This document shows positions 1 to 11,293 of a DNA stretch of 64,000 bases, in pieces. Each line of letters starts with the position of its first letter. The stretch's first letter is position 1. Position numbers and translations under genes: made by a program. Under the pieces are notes generated by a model that was not told the DNA's origin, ran no database searches, and saw only the letters and a program-made list of their open reading frames with translations. This DNA is from Aurelia coerulea (lineage: Eukaryota > Cnidaria > Scyphozoa > Semaeostomeae > Ulmaridae): assembly GCA_039566865.1 (NCBI GenBank), contig CM076960.1, positions 1,178,001-1,242,000 of the forward strand. Direction: 5' to 3'.

Positions 1-185
1 CGGAGAAATTTGCAAGTTTCTTAATTTCGTCATGCTTGAGTAATAATTGCATGTCAACAAACCAAAAAACAGCCCAAAATTTGGAGTTTTTGAGAATCAC
101 TCAAGAAAAATCGAGCTATTTGGGTTTGTTGACATGCAATTATTACTCAAGCGTGACGAAATTAAGAAACTTGGAAATTTCTCCG
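1..185. repeat. Inverted repeat, 63-bp arms
   Basis: Bases 1-63 and 123-185 are reverse complements with only two or three mismatches, around a 59-bp spacer. The element may continue left of the window. Confidence 0.85.
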
Positions 186-1523
186 AATCTATAGCTCGGA
201 TTTTAGCGATTTTTGTGCCAAAAGATGCAGCTTTTCAAGCTCTACAATTTGATATTAAAATGATTTAAAAACGAGTTATAGTTTTTGGTTTATTTGCGAA
301 AGTCTGAACATAATGATTGAAAGATCAAAGGCGCCGCTTTGAATAGGGAGCAGGACTGCCACTTAGGCCATCCCAGAACTTTAATCAATGAATATCTCCG
401 CAATTATTGCACGGAAAAAATTGAATTTGGTATTTTTAGGAAGCTGAAAGCGTCCTTTATCATTTGGAATTAATTAGGGATTTTTCTGAGCACTTTTAAA
501 AATATAGAATTTTCCTCAATAATTGTGGAAATATTCATACAGCCATCCCAAAGTTTTTATCGTTGAAAATATATGCGATTATTACACCAAACATTTCAAG
601 TGTCATAGTTTTAGAAAGCCCATAATTTGCTCTTTCTTTTTATACCAAATTTAGAATTTTTCCTTTTCATTTTTGAAGAAAGTTTGTTGTCACATTTCAA
701 AATATTTTATCAAGGGAGAGCACGCATCGGAAATTCTTCAAAAATCGTCAAAGAATTCCTGAAAGAAATGTTATCTTTTTCCAACTACTGTAGTTGTGAA
801 TTACTGTACTGGAAATTCATGGTTTAATTCTGTCGTTTTATGTCGATAACGTTATTTTCTCATGGCTCCAGAAAATTTTGAAGACATTCGAAGGGAACCT
901 GTTGTCCTCCAGGAGAACGTAAACAAACGCTGAAAAGGCAGAGAATCACGAAAAAAGTATATTCAAGAGAGAGGCAAAAAGATGATGAAAGAAACAACAT
1001 TTTTCAGCAGTTCAAAATTTAATAAGCTAAATAAACGATACTGGAAATTATCATGAAAGTATGTACAGTGCAACGGGAAATATTTCGAAGCTTTACAAAA
1101 CATCAAATAACGCACACAAACATTCTCTAAAGAACAATATAAATTCTAGAAGAAAAACCCCCAAAAAAGCGAATTTAAATAAGAAACTTCTATACTGCTG
1201 TACCAGAGTCTAACGGTTTGCCTTCGCAGAGGCCACTTTTAATGGATTTTGCCGCTGTGATGCTTTTTGGTTGAGAATTTTTTAGGATTCTTTTGTTCTC
1301 GGCTCATTTCACGGTTCACAGAAAACTCCAATTTATTCCTTCATTTCTGACCGAAACCATGCGATTTATACATCAAACAACGCAGAATTAGATGGCCGAT
1401 CTTCTCAAACCAGTTTCAGATTTTTAGGATGAATATTCGGAGAGTTAACTTCGAAAAACTGGATTTCCTTTGTCTTTTCGAGACCAATTAGCGTGGAACC
1501 ATTGTGTAAAGCGGCCTTTCTGC
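186..1523. other. No gene or named repeat recognised
   Basis: AT-rich sequence with only short open frames and no splice-bounded coding segment that I could support on either strand. Confidence 0.5.
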
Positions 1524-2640
1524 GACTTCGATTTCAAAGTTTACTCAATAATTCCTGAACTATTGCAGCTAAAAATCTGGAAAAAATATGAGTCGAAAGA
1601 AGACAAAATTCTGCATCGATTGACCTAAAATTCGCATCATTTGGTGGGGGCTTTCAGCTCAAATGGGGGCAAAACATTCCCTCAACTGTGAAACAATCGC
1701 TATTCAATTTCGAACAGAGAAACGTAGCAGTCGGTTCTTCGATTTCGATTTCAAAGTTTACTCGATAATTCCTGAGCTATTGCAGATAAAAATCTGAAAA
1801 AAATATGAGTCGAAAGAGGACAAAATTCTGCATCGATTGACTTAAAATTCGCATCATTTGGTGGGGTTTTGAGCTCAAATGGGGGCAAAACATTCCCTTA
1901 ACTGTGAAACAATCGCTATAAGATGTTGAACAGAAAATAGTACCTTGAGACACAGTCAGTTCTGAATTTGAATAGAGTTTTCACACGTCTTGAGTTTTCA
2001 CACGTCAATGCACGGGCACGAGGGAATTTTGTTGATCAGTAGTAACTCTCAGTATCATATATGACGTCAAACACGACACAACAAACGCCGATCTGCTGCT
2101 TCAAGTGTAAGCAATTTAGGCCATTTTGCATCACGACGCGAAACGAAGCTTTCGGTTCTTTTTTATTAACAGAGAAGACCAGCAATGTTCTTTACCTGGG
2201 AATTACTACGGCATCTTAATCTTATATCCTACGGATTCTTTTGAAATCGAAGCCATCACAAACAAACGGAAAGCTTTTCGTGAGACACTGATCGGGGCCA
2301 GAAACGTCCGATAATGTCAGAATTGGACCATGAGAAAAACGAAGCTTTCGCTTTTTTTGTCGACGGAGAAGACCTGCATTCTTTAGCTGGGAATACTCCG
2401 GCATTGTCTCGAAAAATGTTATATGGGAACCACTGTAAAAGATTACTTGATCATTTCCGAAACACTGCCCATAAAAATCTGGAAAAAATACGAGTCGGAT
2501 GAACACACAATTCTGCAGCGATTGACATAAAATTCGCATCATTTGGTGTACCCTGGGTACCAGCCTCTCTAACATAAAAATGTTAGAGAGGCTGGTACCC
2601 AGGGTACATTTGGTGGGGATTTGAGATCAGGAGGGGGCAA
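1524..2640. repeat. 216-bp tandem repeat, about three diverged copies
   Basis: Copies begin at about 1524 and 1740, with a third partial copy at about 2430-2640. They share AAAATCTGGAAAAAATA, GATTGACCTAAAATTCGCAT and GGGGGCAAAACATT with small differences. A 60-bp palindrome has inserted into the third copy at 2548-2607. Confidence 0.75.
2548..2607. mobile_element. 60-bp palindromic micro-element with 7-bp target duplication
   Basis: GTACCCTGGGTACCAGCC through a TAAAAA loop to GGCTGGTACCCAGGGTAC is a perfect inverted repeat. It interrupts the 216-bp repeat and is flanked by ATTTGGT at 2541-2547 and 2608-2614. The other copies of the repeat show the empty site. Confidence 0.85.
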
Positions 2641-2999
2641 AAAGTGTCCCATTTTTGGACACAATACCACTTTCAATCTCGAATAGAAGAATAACCTTTT
2701 GGATACAGTTCTTCCATTGTAAGAATTGGATAGATTTGTTTCACATTTGCAGATGTCTGGTTCGTGCTTGCAAGAATTTTGTTTTGAGGCCGAACGGCAT
2801 CAGAGTTTGAGAGAATGAAAGGGTACCTGTTGCTGACAAGGGGCGCTCTAAAAACAGCAAATTTTAGTCTCAGCCTGTACTTGCAAAAAAGCCAGCCTAG
2901 CCTAAGCAGAACCTTACTTTTTGGTACGAGGCAAGCCGAGCCATACTCGTAACTATTTTAGAACCAACCAATTTTAGCGATAAAGCAAAGTATACAGCC

Positions 3000-4257
3000 G
3001 TACTTTTTAGCCAAAAATAATAATTCTCAAAACCTGCCTATTTTAGCGAAAAAGCACAGCCTATAGCCTCACCTTTTAGCCAAAAATAATGATTCTCAAA
3101 ACCAACCAATTTTGGCGAAAAATGAAAGCCTATAGCCTTACTTTTTAGCCAAAAATAATGATTCTCAAAACCAGCCAATTTAAGCGACAAATCGAAGCCT
3201 ACAGCCTCACCGTTTAGCCATAAACAATGATTCTCAAAACCGACCAATTTTGGCGAAAAATCAAAGCCTGTAGCCTTACTTTTTAGCCAAAAATAATGAT
3301 TCTCAAAACCAGTCTATTTTAGCGAAAAAGCAAAGCATATAGCCTTAATTTTGGCCAAAAATAACGATTCTCAAATTCAGCCTATTTTAGCGAAAAAGCA
3401 AAGCATATAGCCTTAATTTTGGCCAAAAATAATGAAACCAGTCTATTTTAGCGAAAAAGCAAAGCATATAGCCTTACTTTTGAACCAAAAATAATGATTC
3501 TCAAAACCAGCCTATTTTAGCGAAAAATCAAAGCCTATAGCCTTACTTTTTAGCCATAAATAATGATTCTCAAAACCAGCGAATTTTAGCGAAAAATCAA
3601 AGCCTATAGCCTCACCTTTTAGCCATGAATATTGATTCTCAAAAGCAACCAATTTTGGCGAAAATTCAAAGCCTATAGCCTCACCTTTTAGCCATAAACA
3701 ATGATTCTCAAAATCAGCCAATTTAAGCGACAAATCGAAGCCTACAGCCTCACCGTTTAGCCATAAACAATGATTCTCAAAACCAACCAATTTTGGCGAA
3801 AAATCAAAGCCTGTAGCCTTACTTTTTAGCCAAAAATAATGATTCTCAAAACCAGTCTATTTTAGCGAAAAAGCAAAGCATATAGCCTTAATTTTGGCCA
3901 AAAATAACGATTCTCAAATTCAGCCTATTTTAGCGAAAAAGCAAAGCATATAGCCTTAATTTTGGCCAAAAATAATGAAACCAGTCTATTTTAGCGAAAA
4001 AGCAAAGCATATAGCCTTACTTTTGAACCAAAAATAATGATTCTCAAAACCAGCCTATTTTAGCGAAAAATCAAAGCCTATAGCCTCACCTTTTAGCCAT
4101 GAATATTGATTCTCAAAAGCAACCAATTTTGGCGAAAAATCAAAGCCTATAGCCTCACCTTTTAGCCATGAATATAGATTCTCAAAAGCAACCAATTTTG
4201 GCGAAAAATCAAAGCCTATAGCCTCACCTTTTAGCCATGAATATTGATACTTTTTGG
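3000..4257. repeat. 69-bp minisatellite with about 540-bp higher-order unit
   Basis: About eighteen imperfect copies share TTTTAGCGAAAAA, AAAGCCTATAGCCT and AATAATGATTCTCAAAACC. Because 69 is a multiple of three, the minus strand stays open over several copies as a 23-residue peptide repeat (VGFENHYFWLK). This is a by-product of the period rather than evidence for a gene. The block at about 3300-3540 recurs at about 3840-4080. Confidence 0.9.
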
Positions 4258-4259
4258 TA

Positions 4260-7200
4260 TTTTTTGGCGCACCCCCGGTAGGTAGTATTTAAACTTAGAC
4301 AAAGTAATTTTCTATTCAGAACTGGTCTTTGCTCTTTCTGGGCTACAAAATAGGATCAAAAGTTTAAATATTTACGAGAGATGTTTAACCACAGTTTGCC
4401 AACATTTTCTTTTCTCGAGTTGAGCAAATTTGCATGGAAAAATATCTATTTTTCATCATCATCATCATCATCATCATAATTGCTATTATGCACTACATAA
4501 AATTATGTATGGCAGCTATCTATATATATATTTATTTAAACTAATTTTTAAAGAAAACTAAACTCTATAATCAACCAAATTAAATGTAACAGGAACAAAA
4601 TATGTGAATAAATTCAAAACGTTAAGTAAAGGGTGTGTGTATATCCAGGCACAAATCCATCCATATGGTGTTATCTGGCCAGAGTTTCCCTAATATGGTT
4701 GGCTTGAACGAGGTACGATGCTAGAGCGGCTATTGTTTCATTATCGTTAGAGCTCATTATCTCCTGGAATTGCAAGTTCGTCGTAAGGGGCTCAACCGAG
4801 GTATGTGAAAAAAGGTCCGATCTAGGGGTGCTATAGGCGGGACATACAAGGAGAAAATGTACCTCATCTTCAACGAGACCAAGGGAGCAGTTTTTACAGA
4901 TACGGTCATTGACATCTAATCCTTTGTGTCTTCCAGTCTCAATCAACAATGTATGGTCACTACATCTAAATTTGCACAAGGTTTTACGGTATTTAAAGTT
5001 CATACTGACTGACAAGTATTTTTCTAGCTTTAGTTGAGACTTGAAAGTTTTGTATGTGCGCAACTTGCTATGTCGTAACGAGCCTTGATGTGCCGAGGTT
5101 AGTTCTGACTTCCAGAAGTTATGAAAAGTTGTGAAAACTTTATCCTTAACTAGTCTATTAACCTGGTTAGGACTGAGAGATGAAGGGTTGTGCCAAAGGG
5201 TAGAAAGTCCGATAACTTCTAGTGCCCATTTAACTGAATTAGACCAGTTATTTAAATTACTTGGGAGGGACCTTGAATCAATGAATGCTTTTTTCACGAG
5301 GGAATCGTCGTTTATATACTTGGTTCACACTAGAAGGTTAGAATTAGGATACTGTGTGTTCTAAATTTGTTTTAAAATGCATTTTTAGTGAGTCATCCAG
5401 TCAAAATTGATAGAAAATTCTTTGATTCCTTCCAAATGATGGCGAAGATGCCGAACAATTCTCGAATTAATGCAAAATAGATTCCCGAATATATTCAACG
5501 CGTTTTCCCAGGCACATCACTTCACTCCAAAAGTCTCGTAAATTTTCCAAAATGATTCTAAAAGTCTTGAAAATCACCAAGATGTTCACAGCCTCCAAAT
5601 TCCCAATAATAAAAACATAGATATTTCGAAAACCTACAAAAATCCCACAAGTTCCTCCCAACAAATGGTACAAATAAAAAGATCTTTTAAAATTCTTTGA
5701 AAATATCAATGATAATTTAAATCCTCAAAGATCTTGGCAAAATCTCGAAAAATCTTTAGAAATCTCGAAAAGTCTTCAAAAATCTCAGAGAGGGAGTGAT
5801 ACGCTGTTTGAGGGAGTGATACACCTCTTCATCCCACCCTCACTCACTTATCATAAACCTTTTTCGCAGTGTTGATGAAACGTATAGTAATTATCAATTA
5901 AAACCCTTCATTCTTATTTGCTAGATGCCTAGATGCGTAGACTATGCCGTAATATATATACTCTTCTATGTAGAGCGTACATGCATTTTTTATAGAAACC
6001 AGTTATGAAAAACTCAAAGGTCAATTGGAACTCAAAAAACTTTTTTCAATTTTGATCAGAGTTGCAAAGTGTCAACTCAAACTGCCAACTCAAATAGCAC
6101 TAAAAAGCATTGATATTCTTGGTTCAATTATTTTTCATGAATTTAGATATGAATTTTATGAGTGAAATTTTACTAAGTTAGTTTTTCATCAAACTGAAAT
6201 TCAATTTGATTTTCAACAAAATTCTTTGCCGAAAGAATTCATAGATTCGTACCCTGGGTACAAGACTCTCTAAAAAATTGAGCTTCTGGAGATATCAATT
6301 TTATAGAGTCTAGTACGAATTTTTGAACCAAGAATATCAATGCCTTTTAGTGTTATTTGAGTTGGCAGTTTGAGTTGACACTTTGCAACTCTGATCAAAA
6401 TTGAAAAAAGTTTTTTGAGTTCCAATTGACCTTTGAGTTTTTCATAACTGGTTTCTATAAAAAATGCATGTACGCTCTACATAGAAGAGTATATATATTA
6501 CGGCATAGTCTATGCACATCTAGGCATCTAGCAAATAAGAATGAAGGGTTTTAAATGATAATTACTATACGTTTCATCAACACTGCGAAAAAGGTTTATG
6601 ATAAGTGAGTGAGGGTGGGATCAAGAGGTGTATCACTCCCTCAAACAGCATATCACTCCCTCTCTGAGATTTTTGAAGACTTTTCGAGATCCTAAAGATT
6701 TTTCGAGATTTTACAAATATCTTTGAGGATTTACAGTAAATGATCTTTGATATTTTCAAAGAATTTTAAAAGATCTTTTTATTTGTACCATTTGTTGGGA
6801 GGAACTTGTGGGATTTTTTTAGGTTTTCGAAATATCTATGTTTTTATTGTTGGGATTTTGCAGACTGTGAACATCTTGGTGATTTTCAAGATTTTTAGAA
6901 TCATTCAGGAAAATTTACGAGACTTTTGGAGTGAAGTGATGTGCCTGGGAAAACGCGTTGAATATATTCGGGAATCTATTTTGCATTAATTCGAGAATTG
7001 TTCGGCATCTTCGCCATCATTTGGAAGGAATCAAAGAATTTTCTATCAATTTTGACTGGATGACTCACTAAAAATGCATTTTAAAACAAATTTAGAACAT
7101 ACAGTATCCTAATTCTAACCTTCTAGTGTGAACCAAGTATATAAAGCCTTAGTATATCAAAATGCCCTCATCAAATCAATTTGTTGCAGTCTTCAAATTC

Positions 7201-7464
7201 CAAAAATTATGAATAGATCGAGGTTAGAAAAGGTACCCACAACTTCTTATCAGTCCAGAAAAATAGATATTTTTCCATGCAAATTTGCTCAACTCGAGAA
7301 AAAAAAATGTTGGCAAACTGTGGTTAAACATCTCCCAATTTTAACTTCGTAAATATCTAAACTTTTGATCCTATTTTGTAGCCCAGAAAGAGCAAAGATC
7401 AGTTCTGAATAGAAAATTACTTTGTCTAAGCTTAAATACTACCTACCGGGGGTGCGCCAAAAAA
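4260..7464. mobile_element. 3.2-kb foldback DNA element with TA target duplication
   Basis: The ends are inverted copies beginning TTTTTTGGCGCACCCCCGG, each flanked by TA (4258-4259 and 7465-7466). Arms 4260-4453 with 5330-6130, and 6330-7130 with 7256-7464, are near-identical reverse complements. The left arm carries the LINE fragment (about 4454-5330). The centre (about 6245-6310) is a small hairpin starting GTACCCTGGGTAC. No transposase gene is visible, so the element is non-autonomous. Confidence 0.85.
4671..5297 (-). pseudogene. LINE retrotransposon 3' fragment (C terminus of ORF2-like protein)
   Basis: An open frame of 208 codons on the minus strand contains a zinc-knuckle-like motif, ICKNCSLGLVEDEVHFLLVC, resembling the C-terminal tail after the reverse transcriptase of invertebrate LINEs. 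No reverse-transcriptase catalytic motif is present, so it is a 5'-truncated copy. Downstream on the minus strand come about 190 bp of 3' UTR and an (ATG)n tail at about 4455-4480, a common LINE 3' end. It sits in one arm only of the 3.2-kb foldback, so it inserted after the foldback formed. Confidence 0.6.
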
Positions 7465-7466
7465 TA

Positions 7467-8156
7467 TCAAACATTTGAAAAATCATAGAACTTAGAGTAA
7501 TGGATGAATTTGAATGAATCGAATTTTCACTTGATAGCAGAAAGAATGACGTAATTTTGTGATTGTTCTTACATTTTTATCGGCAAAGAAAACATAGGTA
7601 ATTCAACTTCACAAACATTCATTGGCTGTGAAATATTAAACTACTCTATCAAATTGTGAGGAATCTCTCACACAGGAAACACATGCAAGGGCAGTTAATC
7701 TCTCACAAGAGTTTCAGGAAAAGAATTTTTAAATGAATAATGTTTTTGGTCCAATGGCAATGAATGTGCAGACGACACCAAATACCCATAAAAATGTACT
7801 TCTGTGTTGTTTTGTCTGTGAAGTTTCTTTAGGACTTGATAAAATGTTTAGCGATGTTTTTTCAGGCATATGGCAAACAAGGGATTGTAAAGTTGAATTT
7901 CCCCATATTTTCAGTTCGTAAAAAAGCAAGAGCGAAATCACAAAAATATGATTAGTCTTTCAGCTTTTAACTTGAATTTAAATCATTCACATCCATCAAG
8001 TAGCTACTCTTGGTGCTATGAATTTCCGAAAGCAGAAAAATTTTTCTGGCTCACCCATACTGCTTTACACATAGCTAAATTCTATTTTAAAGAAATACAT
8101 GTAAATGAAAGGTCCCATTAAATATCTGCATACTTCTACAGCGGCAAAGGTACCTT
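7467..8156. other. Spacer downstream of kish, no gene recognised
   Basis: Includes a stretch at about 7990-8075 (CATCCATCAAGTAGCTAC, then TTTTTCTGGCTCACCC) that also occurs diverged at about 40860-40930, so it is a dispersed repeat. The rest may be the 3' UTR and downstream region of kish. Confidence 0.4.
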
Positions 8157-9928
8157 TTAAAAGAACAATATATTCAGTGCCATGGCAACACAGCAAGCAG
8201 CTACCCAAGGACTTTTTCTCTCACCTGAAAAAAATTGTTTTAAGTTTATTACAGAAAAATGAATTTAACTAAATGAATAACTACATAATCAACTGAATAA
8301 TATTAATTTAAAATGAAGGTACCCATAGCTAACAATGACCCATTGCGGCCCCAAGTCAGCTTGTGTATTTCTAAAAAATTAATCCTGGCCTAAGATATGT
8401 TTTTTCTCTTTTAATTTAGCACAAAACGGATGATAGTTAGCAATGGACCTTTAAATCTAAATATCATATACAGTAGAAACCCGCACATAAGAACCTAAGA
8501 TTTTGAACTCAGCCTGTTTAGGTTCTTATGCAATGAGGCCCATCCAGTAATCAGGGTGTAGGTTCTTAACACAGGGAAAAGTGTGAATCTAAATCTTAAC
8601 CAAATTTATTTACATTATTGGCCCTATCCACTTCAACCCAAGCTTACCCAGTTTGCTTGCAGGCCCTGCCTATCACAGTTCTGTAAGTAATGTTTTGGAG
8701 TCCATGAAGGAGGTTGATGGGCAAAAAGTTGCATTTTATTTCCTGATTAATAAATGAAATGCTTTATTAAGAATCTAGTTAAGACATCAGCCTGAAATGG
8801 TTCTTATTTATTGGGTACAAAATACATTATTTCAGGCTGTAGGTTCTTAATAGATAGAGGTTCTTATGTGCAGGTTTTTATTGTATAATGAAATAACAAA
8901 GGGAAATGATGGATGCAATAAAAATAGTAGATCGCATTGCACTTGGAGAAAATTTTTTGCAGATGACATGGATTATTTCCTGGAATTTGAAGATAAGAAC
9001 ATATTGTTGACACTTGTAACATTTGCAAGAATTTTGTTTCAATACAGTTTTTTCATTTCTTTGAGCAATGATTCTGTGTCTTTCCTAATCTATTTACAGA
9101 TCTACTGTAGCACAAGGACTAAAACATATCTCCTGTCTTTGGCTCGTGTATTTCGACATCACAATTCGTTTTTCTAAATTTCTTTCTGTTTCTTACATTT
9201 AAACTTGGAAAAAATGTTCACATACAATACCCTTACAGTTAAAATCCTTCTAAACATTGTAGCAAAATATCAAAATTCTAAGCTTACCAATTCTAGCACA
9301 TTTCCAGAATATTCCTGTCAGCCTGTGGAAAGGAAGATATGTTCTATAATGAGTGACATTAACATTGCAAAAAATCTTTAGACTTCTTAAGAATTTGCAA
9401 ATAATTCTTCACACTTTTACAAAAATTATGGAGCAATATGTAAAATTGTAACTTTTCTAACAACAATTCTTAAGCAATTAAAAACAGTCTCGAAGAATTC
9501 TTAGGTTGGAAAACCATGTACTGTAAATTTGAACAAGATTATGTGAATAGAATGTTTTAAATTCCAATTTTTTCAAGACCTGAAAAGGGTTAATAGTGCT
9601 GTGCTACAAATAGCCCTTTTTCAAATGAAGAAAAACACAAATGAATACAATGATAGAACTCTTTCATCCAATTTCAGAGACAATTGAAGTTACAGGCCCG
9701 CTACAGCAGCTATAAAGAATGGAAACAATGTAACTTTGTTGGAAGACCCTGCAAATGCAGACCATGTAGCAACATAAACAAAACTAGCAAATACATCTTG
9801 AAAATAGAAATTTCTTACCCAGTCTTATTCCTGTCAATGAGACTTGGAGCTAATGCACGTAGATATGAGCATGTACATATAAGAAGAAGAACCACCGTTA
9901 GAAGGCTACTGAAGTTGAATATGGCAGA
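8157..9928 (-). CDS. TMEM167A: Protein kish (TMEM167A family), start codon not certain
   Basis: Small Golgi membrane protein of the secretory pathway; the family is 72 residues long. Three coding exons were joined on the minus strand: 9928-9819, 9322-9288 and 8224-8157 (stop TAA). All have AG acceptors and GTAAGA or GTAAGC donors, and their phases agree. The translation reads [10 protein letters not shown], then [12 protein letters not shown], then [16 protein letters not shown], ending ALNILFF. This matches the kish family almost residue for residue. There is one hydrophobic segment near the N terminus ([10 protein letters not shown]) and a second at the C terminus ([16 protein letters not shown]). 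The total is 71 residues once a Met is added. The first exon must end in ATG exactly at the splice site. The best candidate is ATG at 10626-10624 followed by GTATGC, a weak donor, so the start remains open. Identity is near certain from the sequence match. Confidence 0.93.
8469..8885. mobile_element. MITE with TACAGTAGAAACCCGC ends
   Basis: The left end TACAGTAGAAACCCGCACAT and right end ATGTGCAGGTTTTTATTGTA are inverted repeats. Both are followed inward by the phrase AGGTTCTTA. The same family ends occur at 23227-23683. Confidence 0.75.
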
Positions 9929-11152
9929 CTGAAAAGGAAGCGTGAAAAAGGACATCATTAAATTGGGTGAAATCACATTTTGGTGTAATTAAATTTTGGC
10001 AAAAAATGTCACTGAAATCTAAAAGCATTTATTCCTTTGGTAATTTAAAATTCTAATCAGGAAAAATTTCGTTATCACAAAATAAGCAAAACAAATTTCA
10101 TTGATATCTGAAGATCTTATTATGGTTCTGTACATTTTTCAACATCTGTATAGCACATTTTGAGTCTAGGAGACTTCAGAATTTCTAGTATTTTGTTTAA
10201 TCTTGAGTTCTTTCCACACACATATTTTTCATAAGAAACATCTCATAAGAAACTCAACTATAAGACCACCAAAAAATTAAGGAATTCCAGTGGTAGGGGA
10301 AATAACTTAAGAAATGACTGATTTTAATAAAGGAAATTCTTAGCATATTTTTACCTCATTTTCAATGTTTTCCTGTGTAATGTTACTCGGTAGGTACTAT
10401 CTAAACCTAAACAGTAATATCTAAACACTATCAGTAAGATAATATATTGAAATGAAATTTTCACAAGGAAATCAAAATCTAATAATTTCATGAAATTTTC
10501 TTTTCTGGCTCAAATTCTTAGTTTAGTTAGTTTCTTATATATCTTTTTTCAACACAAAACTGACAAACATTTTGACAACAAATTTTCAGGAGAATTCATT
10601 TGATCAGTAGTATCTTTGCATACCATATTGTATAATCTTCGTAAATCTTCAATATCAGATGCTGTCTATTTTCCTGAAGATCTCCTGATACTTCCTTTCC
10701 TTCAGGTGAAATAATTTTAGGCCCGTTGATGGCCTAAGTACAATTTCAGCAGTTCTCTCCGTTTATCTTCTTCTTGATCGGCAATCGACTTCAGCAATAC
10801 AATGTTAAAATCCTTCTTGCAATATCAATCAATAATAAAATGCCCACAGCAGATAAATAGACCGTTAAATAATGATTTTCTTGGAACAACTTTTCTTGAG
10901 ACTTCTTGACCAAATTTTTTCAAAGCAGCAACAACAACAACACATGAGGCCGCTACGTGGAAACACAGGGGTACCAAAACCTTCAGGGATCAATACAGAT
11001 ATTTTTTCTAAGAAACTGCTTATAAGAAACTCATCTCTCAATCGCCAAAAATAAGAAACTCCAGTACTGGGAAAAGATAGCTTGAGAAACCATTTCAGCC
11101 TGTCACAGAAAATCGCAGGTTATTTTATGCAGGTTCTTTACTGCAATAATAT

Positions 11153-11293
11153 AACTATTTAAAATAAAATAATTGTACCTTGAACAGAGATGATAAAGCA
11201 CGACGTTTCGAGCTTAGCCCGTTATCAAGTATCTCGAAACGTCGTGCTTTATCATCTCTGTTCAAGGTACAATTATTTTATTTTAAATAGTTA
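11153..11293. repeat. 141-bp near-perfect palindrome
   Basis: The arms read inward from AACTATTTAAAATAAAATAA, through GATGATAAAGCACGACGTTT to CGAG, and mirror each other almost completely around a loop of about 20 bases. The GCTCGAAACGTCGTGCTTTA phrase resembles retroelement ends seen at 26083-26225. Confidence 0.8.

Noticed and set aside
3000..4257. CRISPR-like array
   Set aside because: Units are contiguous 69-bp imperfect repeats without unique spacers, in a eukaryotic genome.
10724..10830. Minus-strand segment ending LLKLYLGHQRA as a terminal exon
   Set aside because: It has no convincing acceptor, no partner exon and a length expected by chance in this region.
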